A stretch of DNA of 64,000 nt from Bradyrhizobium aeschynomenes (lineage in GTDB: Bacteria; Pseudomonadota; Alphaproteobacteria; Rhizobiales; Xanthobacteraceae): NCBI RefSeq assembly GCF_013178945.1, contig NZ_JABFDM010000001.1, positions 1-64,000 on the forward strand, given 5' to 3'. The notes under the pieces are model-generated. The model had not been told where the DNA came from. It searched no databases and was given only the letters and a program-made list of their open reading frames with translations. Made by a program: the position numbers and the translations under genes. Below, piece after piece: positions 34,700 to 42,275 of this stretch (the stretch's first letter is position 1; each line of letters begins with the position of its first letter).

Positions 34700-36925
34700 T
34701 CACACGCTCCCGACCGTCTTCAGCCGTGCCCGCGGATGGATCTCGGCCTGCGACAGCACCGTGGTCTGGGCGCGGAACCGTTCGACCAGCGAGCGCACGA
34801 ACGGCCGGATCGCCGCCGAGGTCACAAGCACCGGCGACTCGCCCTCGCGTGCGGCGCGCTCGAAGGCATCGCGGGTGGCGGTCATGAACTCCGACAGCCG
34901 CGACGGCTGCATCGCCAGGCTGCGCTCCTCGCCCTGGCCGATCAGCGACTCGGCAAATGCCTGCTCCCACTTCGCCGACAGCGCGATCAGCGGCAGATAG
35001 CCCATCGGCGAGGTGTTCTGGGCGCAGATCTGGCGGGCGAGCCTGGCGCGGACATGCTCGACGATGGTGGCCGGATTGCGCGAGAAGGCGAGCGCGTCGG
35101 CAATGCCTTCCAGGATGGTCGAGAGGTCGCGGATCGAGATTCGCTCCGACAACAGCAATTGCAGCACGCGCTGGATGCCGGAGATCGTGATCTGCGTCGG
35201 CACGATGTCCTTGACCAGCTCGCTCTGTTCCTTCGGCAGCTCCTTCAGGAGCTTCTGCACCTCGCCGTAGGAGAGCAGGTCGCTCATATTGGCCTTGAGC
35301 AGCTCGGTGAGGTGGGTCGACAGCACCGTTGCCGCGTCCACCACCGTGTAGCCCTTCAGCGTCGCCTCTTCCTTCAGCCCGGCGTCGACCCAGGTGGCGG
35401 GCAGGCCGAAGGTCGGCTCCGTCGTGTGGATGCCGGGCACCGCGACCTGGTTGCCGCCGGGATCCATGACCATGAACTGGCTCGGCCAGATCTTGCCGGA
35501 GCCCGCGTCGACCTCCTTGATCTTGATGATGTAGGTATTGGCCTCGAGCTGGACGTTGTCGAGGATGCGCACCGACGGCATCACGAAACCCATCTCGATC
35601 GCCAGCGAGCGCCTGAGCGCCTTGATCTGGTCCGTCAGCCGGTCGGTGCCGTCGGGCGCGTTGACCAGCGGCAGCAGCGCGTAGCCGAGCTCGATCTTGA
35701 GGTCGTCGATCTTGAGCGCGGCGGAGATCGGCTCCTCGGCGGCTGCCGCCGTCGCGGCTGCGGCAGGTGCTGCTGCGGCGGCGGCTTCCTCCGCCTTGAT
35801 GACCTCCTTCTGCTTGCGGGCCTTGAGCGCGAGCGCAGCGGCACCGCCGCCGAGCGCCAGGAAGGGCAGGGTCGGGATGCCTGGCAGCAGCGCCAGCACC
35901 AGCATCACGGCGGCCGACAGGCCGAGCGCCTGCGGGTAGCCGGAGAACTGCTTCATCAGCGCCTTGTCGGCGGCCCCCGTGACGCCTGCCTTGGAGACCA
36001 ACAGGCCGGCGGCGGTCGAGACGATCAGCGCCGGCACCTGGGTCACGAGGCCGTCGCCGACGGTCAGCGTGGTGTAGGTGCGGGCGGCCTCGGCAAAACC
36101 CAGGCCCTGCTGGGCCACGCCGATGATGATGCCGCCGATGATGTTGATGAAGACGACGAGCAGACCCGCGACGGCGTCGCCGCGGACGAACTTCGAGGCA
36201 CCGTCCATGGCGCCGAAGAAGCCGCTTTCGTCCTCGAGCTCCTTGCGCCTGACCTTGGCGACCTTCTCGTCGATCAGGCCGGCGGAGAGATCGGCGTCGA
36301 TCGCCATCTGCTTGCCGGGCATCGAGTCCAGATGGAAGCGGGCCGCGACCTCGGCGATGCGGCCCGAACCCTTGGTGATGACGACGAAGTTCACCGTCAC
36401 CAGGATCGCGAACACGATGATGCCGATGACGAAATTGCCGCCCATCACGAAGTTGCCGAACGCCTCGATGACATGGCCGGCCGCATCCGTGCCCTCGTGG
36501 CCGCGCGACAGGATCAGCCGGGTCGAGGCTAGGTTCAGCGACAGCCGCAGCATCGTCGAGATCAAGAGGATGGTCGGGAACGACGAGAATTCCAGCGGTG
36601 CCTGGATGAACAAGGCGGTCATCAGGATCAGGATCGACAGGGTGATCGAGATCGCCAGGAACAGATCGAGCACCAGCGATGGCAGCGGCAGGATCAGCAC
36701 CACCAGGATGGTGAGGATGCCGAGCGCCAGCGCGATGTCGCCGCGCAGGACTGCTGTCTTGAGGTCAGTAAAAGAAAAACCGGCCGGAGACCCGGCCCCC
36801 TGACCCGCCGTGACGTCGACCATGGCTTTCGCCCCTTCCCGCGGGCCGCGTTTGCCGGCCCCAAACGACTGCGCGGCGGCCACGGGGCCGCCGTTCCGAA
36901 ACTGAGGTACCGCGCTGGCGTCCAC
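34700..36925 (-). CDS. flhA: FlhA flagellar export gate protein
   Basis: A 741-residue export-gate protein. Hydrophobic segments cover about residues 65-370, with the conserved cytoplasmic FHIPEP-type loop visible as AARFHLDSMPGKQMAIDADL. A variable Ala/Glu-rich linker near 385-410 leads to the C-terminal cytoplasmic domain that receives chaperone-substrate complexes (GYTVVDAATVLSTHLTELL). The GTG start at 36925 has a GGGGGAG ribosome site; ATG 36823 would still retain all helices. Upstream TTAA elements near 37001-37026 fit CtrA control. It lies apart from fliI-fliJ, with the sigma/anti-sigma genes between. Confidence 0.96.
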   Translation of the reverse strand: MDASAVPQFRNGGPVAAAQSFGAGKRGPREGAKAMVDVTAGQGAGSPAGFSFTDLKTAVLRGDIALALGILTILVVLILPLPSLVLDLFLAISITLSILILMTALFIQAPLEFSSFPTILLISTMLRLSLNLASTRLILSRGHEGTDAAGHVIEAFGNFVMGGNFVIGIIVFAILVTVNFVVITKGSGRIAEVAARFHLDSMPGKQMAIDADLSAGLIDEKVAKVRRKELEDESGFFGAMDGASKFVRGDAVAGLLVVFINIIGGIIIGVAQQGLGFAEAARTYTTLTVGDGLVTQVPALIVSTAAGLLVSKAGVTGAADKALMKQFSGYPQALGLSAAVMLVLALLPGIPTLPFLALGGGAAALALKARKQKEVIKAEEAAAAAAPAAAATAAAAEEPISAALKIDDLKIELGYALLPLVNAPDGTDRLTDQIKALRRSLAIEMGFVMPSVRILDNVQLEANTYIIKIKEVDAGSGKIWPSQFMVMDPGGNQVAVPGIHTTEPTFGLPATWVDAGLKEEATLKGYTVVDAATVLSTHLTELLKANMSDLLSYGEVQKLLKELPKEQSELVKDIVPTQITISGIQRVLQLLLSERISIRDLSTILEGIADALAFSRNPATIVEHVRARLARQICAQNTSPMGYLPLIALSAKWEQAFAESLIGQGEERSLAMQPSRLSEFMTATRDAFERAAREGESPVLVTSAAIRPFVRSLVERFRAQTTVLSQAEIHPRARLKTVGSV

Positions 36926-37000
36926 GGAAGCTCTCCCCCGTCAACCGCACCCAATCACGACACGCATAGTCTCACTCGGCAATTTTTGCCCGGTGTATGG

Positions 37001-37026
37001 TTAGCGTTCGGTTAACGGCGGTTAAC
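37001..37026 (-). promoter_or_regulatory. Putative CtrA-binding sites upstream of flhA
   Basis: The stretch contains TTAG-CGTTCGG-TTAAC (37001-37016), one base from the CtrA box TTAA-N7-TTAAC, followed by a further TTAACG at 37022. The sites are 76-100 bases before the flhA start. CtrA activation of flagellar genes is established in related bacteria; binding here is inferred. Confidence 0.5.
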
Positions 37027-37059
37027 GAAAGGTTGCGGTAAGAGGGGATGTGCGCTCCT

Positions 37060-37290
37060 GCCGCACCGTTCGGATGAAAACCGTCCGGGCCTCGCCCTTC
37101 GAGACGACCGCCTCCGGCGGTCTCCTCAGGGTGAGGGGAGGGGCTGCGTTGTACGGCTCGAAGCATGTCGCCTGCTGCGCGCCCTCCGCCATGAGCCTGC
37201 CGCGCGTGGACGAAGTGCAGCACCGGTCTCCGAACCAAATCCTCATGGTGAGGAGCCGCGTAGCGGCGTCTCGAACCATGAGGCCCGTGC
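37060..37290. repeat. Intergenic repeat-type region with short inverted repeats
   Basis: The segment has several short hairpins (GACCGCCTCCGGCGGTC at about 37106, CTCATGGTGAGGAGCCGC... and AACCATGAGG near 37240-37285). It looks like a rhizobial intergenic mosaic element, not a gene. Together with 37347-37425 it fills most of the 743 bases between flhA and the hydrolase gene. Confidence 0.55.
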
Positions 37291-37346
37291 CGCCGCTCCG
37301 CACCGGGACTGCACAAAGGCATGCGTCTCGCAGACATGCGCCATCG

Positions 37347-37425
37347 TCTCCCGCGGCGCATCGCGCCCGAGTCGTGCATCAGGTCCGCCCCCACACAGAG
37401 GAGGGCGCAGGGAAGGCCGGTCGTC
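37347..37425 (+). repeat. Fragment of the dispersed ~450-base repeat (copy C, partial)
   Basis: CTCCCGCGGCGCATCGCGCC, then GTGCATCAGGTCCGCCC and AGGGCGCAGGGAAGGCCGG, match the first ~80 bases of copy B at 44790-44870. The rest of the element is absent. Confidence 0.75.
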
Positions 37426-37440
37426 GACAATGCTGCAAAG

Positions 37441-37548
37441 ATGCGCAAGCTTCAGTTCGAAGGCTTTCGCGACTATCCTGATGGCTTTCTCGTCAGCGAA
37501 TACGAAGTAGACAGGGATGCGTGGAGCGAAGGCTTCACGTTACGGTAG
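37441..37548 (+). pseudogene. 35-codon ORF directly after the repeat fragment, possible gene remnant
   Basis: The ORF begins MRKLQFEGFRDYPDGFLVSE and ends SEGFTLR. Its composition is protein-like, unlike the surrounding repeat frames, but it is short and lacks a ribosome site. It begins right where the dispersed-repeat fragment ends, so it may be the surviving end of a gene cut by that repeat, or a small gene. No family is recognised. Confidence 0.3.
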
Positions 37549-37668
37549 GCTCAGACTATTCGCGCAAGACCGGCCCGTAGTTTCCCGGGCGTCATCGTTC
37601 GTGACATTTTGTAACAACGCCGCGTACGGCCTCCTTTAAGCAACACGTGCTGCTATCGTCTCACGACG

Positions 37669-38607
37669 ATGGAGCTCTCGATATTGCGTTCGACACCTGC
37701 CGTTTTGTTAGCTGCTGGCCTGTTGCTGCTGCAGCCGACATTCCTGTCACCTGTATTCGCCGGCCCGTTCCTGGAGCGGCTGCAGGCGCGAATGGCGGCT
37801 CGCGAGGCCGAGCGCCAAAACGCGCCGGCCACCGAATATACTTATGGCGCCGATTCGCTGCAAAAACTCGACTTCTGGCAGGCGAGGGGAGGCGCGGCCG
37901 CGCCGCTGGTCGTCTTCGTCCATGGTGGCGGATGGAAGCGGGGCGACAAGCGCAACGCGACGGGGGCGGCCAAGGTCGAACACCTGCTCGCGCAGGGCTA
38001 TGCTTTTGCCTCAATCGACTATCGGCTGGTGCCGGCCGTGACCGTCGAGCAGCAGGCGGCTGACGTCGCCGCGGCGCTGGCGTGGTTGCGCAACAATGCC
38101 GGGCGTCTGGGCATCGCCCCCTCGCGCATCGTGCTGATGGGGCACAGCGCTGGCGCGCATCTGGTGTCGTTGGTCGGGACTGATTCGAGGTACTTCACGG
38201 CAGCTGGGCTGTCGTTGCGCGATATCAGCGGCATCATCGCGCTGGATGGCGCCTGCTACGACGTGGCGCGCCAACTCGCCGACAGCGGCCGTTTCATGCT
38301 CGACACCTACATCCAGGCGTTCGGCACCGACCCAGTGCGTCAGCGGGCGCTGTCGCCGACTCTCCAGGCCGCCAAGCCGAACGCGCCGGCATTCCTGATC
38401 CTCCATGTCGACCGCGCCGACGGCAAGGCGCAGTCCGAGGCGCTGGGAGCAGCGCTGATGCAGGCGGGCACGCCAGCCGAGGTCCAGGGCGTCGGCGGCA
38501 CCGGACTGCGCGGCCACATGGAGATCAATCGCGAACTCGGCGATCCCAGCCATCCGGCCACTGGGATCGTCGACGCCTGGCTGCGCAGGATGATCGGCAC
38601 GAAATGA
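37669..38607 (+). CDS. Exported alpha/beta hydrolase (BD-FAE/esterase-lipase type)
   Basis: A 312-residue secreted hydrolase. A signal peptide (VLLAAGLLLLQPTFLSPVFA) precedes the alpha/beta fold. The oxyanion motif is FVHGGGWKRG, the nucleophile elbow is LMGHSAGAHL, and an Asp in LHVDRADG and a His in LRGHMEIN complete the probable triad. These fit the BD-FAE family of small-ester and feruloyl-like esterases. It is monocistronic and has no pathway neighbours, so the substrate is open. Confidence 0.87.
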   Translation: MELSILRSTPAVLLAAGLLLLQPTFLSPVFAGPFLERLQARMAAREAERQNAPATEYTYGADSLQKLDFWQARGGAAAPLVVFVHGGGWKRGDKRNATGAAKVEHLLAQGYAFASIDYRLVPAVTVEQQAADVAAALAWLRNNAGRLGIAPSRIVLMGHSAGAHLVSLVGTDSRYFTAAGLSLRDISGIIALDGACYDVARQLADSGRFMLDTYIQAFGTDPVRQRALSPTLQAAKPNAPAFLILHVDRADGKAQSEALGAALMQAGTPAEVQGVGGTGLRGHMEINRELGDPSHPATGIVDAWLRRMIGTK

Positions 38608-38690
38608 CTTTCATCGACCCGTCGCCGCACGGCACGACGGTAACGCTGCCCCCAGCTCGGCGCGGCGCTCCCGTCGATCCGCCCATGGCC

Positions 38691-39701
38691 CTACAGCCTC
38701 ACGACAATCTTGCCAAAATGCGATCCGGACCGGAGATGGACATACGCCTCGGGAGCGTCGTCGAAGTCGTAGACGCGATCGACGATCGGATGGATCGCGT
38801 GTTCGCCCAGGAAGCGGTTCATGGCTGTGAAATGCTCGACCGAGCCCACCGTGACGCCGATGATGTCTGCGTTCTCCCATTGCAGGCGGGCGAGGTCGGG
38901 CTTTGGGCCGAACCCCGTCAAGACGCCGATCTGAACGATCTTGCCGCTCGATGCGACCGAGCGCAGCGAGCGGTCGTAGGTGCCGGGTCCGCCGAGCTCG
39001 AGGACATGGCTGGCGCCTGCGCCGTCCGTCGCTTTCATCACGGCGACGTCCCAATCGGGCGTGTCGCGGTAGTTGATCAGGATCGAGGCGCCGAGCGCCT
39101 TCGCGCGGGCGAGCTTTTCATCCGAGGACGAGATGACGATGGCGCGGGCGCCCAGCGCGGCGGCGAACTGAAGGCCGAACAGCGCGACGCCGCCGGTGCC
39201 CTGGACCAGCAGCGTGGCGTCCTTGCCCATTCCGCCACGGGTGACGAGGCCGTGCCAGGCCGTCACGGCGGCACAGGGCAGGGTCGCGGCTTCGATCGAC
39301 GTCAGGTGCTCCGGCACAGAGACCAGCGCCGTCGCCGGGAGCACCACATACTCCGCCAGCATGCCATCCATCGCGCTGCTGCCGAGGGCTGACGGAACAT
39401 AGCTCGACTTGAACGGCCCGGAGATCCAATCGCGAAAGTACGAGGCGGCAACGCGGTCGCCCGCCCGCCATTGGACGACATCGGCGCCGACGGCATCGAC
39501 GATGCCTGCGCCATCGCAGAGCGGAACGCGGCCGTCGAACCCGCCTTGGCCCGCTCGATCAAAAATCAGGAGGTCGCGGTAGTTGAGGCTTGCCGCCTCG
39601 ACCCGAATACGAACCTCACCGCTGGCGGGTTCGGGTTTGATGAGGTCGGTGCGCACGAGGCGCGCTGCACCTGCGTGCCCGTTCAAATGATAGGCTTTCA
39701 T
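38691..39701 (-). CDS. Zinc-type/MDR alcohol dehydrogenase or quinone oxidoreductase
   Basis: A 336-residue medium-chain dehydrogenase/reductase. The start MKAYHLNG (ATG 39701, GGGAGC upstream) is typical; a longer frame to 39776 runs through the promoter and is rejected. The N-terminal GroES-like domain has RDLLIFDRAG and PLCDGAGIVDAVGADV. The NAD(P) fold shows LVQGTGGVALFGLQFA near residue 165. The Cys and His zinc ligands of alcohol dehydrogenases are not evident, so a quinone-oxidoreductase-like role is likelier. It is divergent from a MerR regulator with a MerR-type promoter between. Confidence 0.88.
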   Translation of the reverse strand: MKAYHLNGHAGAARLVRTDLIKPEPASGEVRIRVEAASLNYRDLLIFDRAGQGGFDGRVPLCDGAGIVDAVGADVVQWRAGDRVAASYFRDWISGPFKSSYVPSALGSSAMDGMLAEYVVLPATALVSVPEHLTSIEAATLPCAAVTAWHGLVTRGGMGKDATLLVQGTGGVALFGLQFAAALGARAIVISSSDEKLARAKALGASILINYRDTPDWDVAVMKATDGAGASHVLELGGPGTYDRSLRSVASSGKIVQIGVLTGFGPKPDLARLQWENADIIGVTVGSVEHFTAMNRFLGEHAIHPIVDRVYDFDDAPEAYVHLRSGSHFGKIVVRL

Positions 39702-39738
39702 CGTTGCTCCCGGCACAAGGGGGACTCCACTTGGGCGA

Positions 39739-39775
39739 GCACGATCTGTAAGGTCTGACAGCACTGTCAGGGTCA
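39739..39775 (-). promoter_or_regulatory. MerR-type promoter and operator for the dehydrogenase gene
   Basis: A perfect dyad CTGACAG-CA-CTGTCAG spans 39755-39770. On the minus strand it is preceded by TTGACC and followed by TTACAGAT, giving -35 and -10 elements 19-20 bases apart. This over-long spacer with a centred dyad is the hallmark of promoters twisted open by MerR-family activators; the divergent MerR gene starts 17 bases beyond. Confidence 0.7.
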
Positions 39776-39787
39776 AGGGGTTTACGG

Positions 39788-40135
39788 ATGAAGATCGGCG
39801 AACTCTCCCGAAGGACGGGGGTCAGCATAAGGATGCTGCGCTACTACGAGGGCGAAGGCTTGCTTGCGCCGCAACGAACGTCCTCCGGTTATCGCGACTA
39901 CGGTCCCGCGGACGAGGAAGCCGTACGCCGGATCAAGGTGCTTGGCTCCGCAGGGATGACGCTGGAGACGATCAAGCAGTTGCTCCCGTGCGTACGGAAC
40001 AACCGTCCAGATTTCAGACCTTGCGACAATCTACGAAGAATACTGGCGCAGCAGGTCGGCCTCATCGATCAACGCATCGAGGCCCTCAGCCAGAGCCGGA
40101 CGATTCTCGCAGGCTTCATATCGAGCGTGAACTGA
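39788..40135 (+). CDS. MerR-family transcriptional regulator
   Basis: A 115-residue regulator with the N-terminal winged helix (MKIGELSRRTGVSIRMLRYY, then SSGYRDYGPADEEAVRRI) and a coiled-coil dimer helix. Effector region is short; one Cys in LLPCVRNN and one in RPCDNLRR could form a thiol sensor but this is a guess. Divergence from an MDR dehydrogenase, with a dyad in a 19-20 base spacer, makes that gene its probable target. Family members of this size often respond to aldehydes or oxidants. Confidence 0.92.
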   Translation: MKIGELSRRTGVSIRMLRYYEGEGLLAPQRTSSGYRDYGPADEEAVRRIKVLGSAGMTLETIKQLLPCVRNNRPDFRPCDNLRRILAQQVGLIDQRIEALSQSRTILAGFISSVN

Positions 40136-40173
40136 TTGCCGGCTATCGAAAGGCGGACCGGGGCGACCGGTCG

Positions 40174-40814
40174 ATGGCGTCGACCTTCGCTGGCCTGCCC
40201 CGAAGGATCCCCATCAAGCTCTATTCGTTCTGGCGGTCGCTGGCGAGCTTTCGGGTGCGGATCGCGCTCAACCTGAAAGGCGTCGCCTACGAGCAGGTCG
40301 CGGTCGATGTCGACCGGCAGCAGCAACGCGACGAGAGGTATGCCGCGCTCAATCCGCAGATGGCGCTGACGGGACGGTGCTGACGCAGTCGCTGGCGATC
40401 CTCGATTATCTCGACGAGGCCCGCATCACCAGGGAGCAGCGCCGCGGGCCAAGGAGCGCGCGCGGGTGAGGGCGCTGGCGGCGATGATCGCCTGCGATGC
40501 GCACCCGCTGACCACGCCGCAGGTGCAGCGCTATCTCACCGAGGTGCTGCATGTCGACGCCCCGGCGCGCACGGCCTGGCTCAGGCACTGGGCGACGGAG
40601 ATGCTGGTCGCGGTCGAGGCCCAGCTCGCCGGCCATGCCGCGACCGGCCGGTTTTGCCACGGGCGATGCGCCGATGAGGCCGACATCTGCCTCGCCGGCC
40701 ACGTCGTAGCGCGTCTTCGAAGCCGGGATGGCGCTGCCCGCGTTTGTCGCGGCCCATCCGCTGGCGCAGCCGGATGCGCCGCAGGCGCTGCGACGCAAGC
40801 CCGTCGTGACGTAG
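40174..40814 (+). pseudogene. maiA: Decayed maleylacetoacetate isomerase / glutathione S-transferase gene
   Basis: The zeta-class GST signature is seen early (LYSFWRSLASFRVRIALNLK) but the frame then breaks after ALNPQMALTG near 40380. Homology resumes in a second frame (LTQSLAILDYLDEARI, 40382-40440), then a third (MIACDAHPLTTPQVQRYL from ~40484), and the end lies in yet another (MALPAFVAAHPLAQPDAP...VVT, ending 40814). At least three frameshifts are needed, so no functional enzyme can be made. The intact enzyme isomerises maleylacetoacetate in tyrosine breakdown. No other tyrosine-pathway genes are near. Confidence 0.85.
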
Positions 40815-40823
40815 CCACGCCCG

Positions 40824-41987
40824 CTATCGCGGCGGCTGATCGCCCTCGCGCTTCATCCAGCCCTGGAACTGCTCGAACAGCGCCTTGGCTTCGGCGTCGC
40901 TGAGGCGGCGGCCGCCGGTCGTGGCTCTCGCACTCATCCACTGCTCGAACTGCTGCTTGGTCGCGCTGGCGTCGGTCTCGGGCGCGCGCGTGCTGACCAG
41001 CAGCTCCTCCGCCGCGCGGAAGCGGGTCCAGCCGGGCAGCGACGAGGCGAGGTTGATCTCGTTCCATTTCGGGTGGAACGGCGGCTGCTTGAACTGGTCG
41101 AAGCGCTTGAACAGATACTCCACGAAGCGCGAGACGCGGCGGTAGCGCTCGGTCTCCGGCGACCAGTTGTAGACCGCCAGCACCTGCGGCACGCCGATCG
41201 TCTCGACCGTCTCGCCGGGCTTGAGCAGATTGGGGTAGTCCTGCGACGTCAGCTTGGTCGGCACATAATAGTCCTGCAGGCTGCGCGCGAACGGGACCGG
41301 GAGGAAGTGGAAGCCGGGTTCGGGCTTGAACTTGGCGAACAGGTCGGTCGGCTTGCCGGTGACGTGCACGACGCCGGCGATCTCGCCGGTGCGCATCTTC
41401 TCCAGCGCCACCGAATTGTTGATGAACACCTTCTCGGCGCCGATCTTGAGCCGGTCGAAGACGATGCCGCCGGTGAGGTTGGCGGCGCTGCCGACCGTGT
41501 TGAACGAGACCTTCTTGCCCTGGAGATCCTCGAGCGTCCTGATCTCGGGGCGGACGTAGACATGCATCTCGTTGATGTAGAACGAGCAGATGTAGCGGAT
41601 GCGGTTCTTGATGTTGGCGAGCGTGCCGTTGCGCACGAACTCGTCGAGCACGTCGGCCGATGTGATGGTGACGTCGACGCCGCGCAGATAGAGCAGGTCC
41701 TCGATATTGCCGAGCGCGCCGTAGGTGACCATCGGCAGCACGCGCAGGTTCGGCCGGTCGTCGAGCACCTTGGCCATCTCGGCGGCGAAGCGGATGTTGG
41801 TGCCTTCGAGCAGGCCGCCGGCGACGCCGACGGTCCACTCGTTGGATTCCTGCAGCTTGCCGCCTTCGCCGGCGGCGGCCGCCGTTGCCGATCTCGGCGC
41901 CCGCGCGGTCTGGGCCTCGGCCGGCAGGAGCGATCCCAGCACACTCAATCCTGTCGCAACGACGCAACTCAACAACGCGACCCGCAT
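40824..41987 (-). CDS. TAXI-family TRAP-type solute-binding protein, orphan (paralogue 1)
   Basis: A 387-residue exported protein. ATG 41987 has GGAGGAA upstream and starts a signal peptide (MRVALLSCVVATGLSVL...). The core matches TAXI solute-binding proteins: WTVGVAGGLLEGTNIRFAAE at the start of the fold and NIEDLLYLRGVDVTIT. A C-terminal extension of about 60 residues has alternating F/W heptads (FEQWMSARATTGG; LFEQFQGWMKREG). No TRAP membrane subunits are adjacent, so it is an orphan receptor or sensor. A paralogue is at 53764-55086. Function and ligand are unknown. Confidence 0.8.
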   Translation of the reverse strand: MRVALLSCVVATGLSVLGSLLPAEAQTARAPRSATAAAAGEGGKLQESNEWTVGVAGGLLEGTNIRFAAEMAKVLDDRPNLRVLPMVTYGALGNIEDLLYLRGVDVTITSADVLDEFVRNGTLANIKNRIRYICSFYINEMHVYVRPEIRTLEDLQGKKVSFNTVGSAANLTGGIVFDRLKIGAEKVFINNSVALEKMRTGEIAGVVHVTGKPTDLFAKFKPEPGFHFLPVPFARSLQDYYVPTKLTSQDYPNLLKPGETVETIGVPQVLAVYNWSPETERYRRVSRFVEYLFKRFDQFKQPPFHPKWNEINLASSLPGWTRFRAAEELLVSTRAPETDASATKQQFEQWMSARATTGGRRLSDAEAKALFEQFQGWMKREGDQPPR

Positions 41988-42275
41988 GCCCCAATTCCTC
42001 CGTGGCCGGCGGCCCAGCGATGGTGAGGCCGGCAATTTTTTTCGCGCGCATTATCGTCTTGCTCGACGAGCGCGGTCTACTACTCGCCGGTTGGTAGTAG
42101 CAGCGCCGCTGCGGAGACGGCGTGTCGCCACCAAAAAGCCATATCCTTGATTTCGCCCTACCCGTGGCGGCGCAAGCGGGATCGCGGCGTGGCCGTGCCG
42201 CGCAAGGCCGAAATGGCACAGCCGGAACTCTTGCAGCCGCTGGTTGCAGAGGTCCGTGGCAGCTGCCGTGATGGA

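Noticed and set aside
34640..36532. 630-codon open frame on the plus strand opposite flhA
   Set aside because: Arg/Asp/Glu/His-rich shadow produced by high-GC codon bias; flhA is unambiguous.
37321..37440. In-frame upstream extension of the 35-codon ORF after the repeat fragment
   Set aside because: The extension is translated from the dispersed-repeat fragment and has no coding character.
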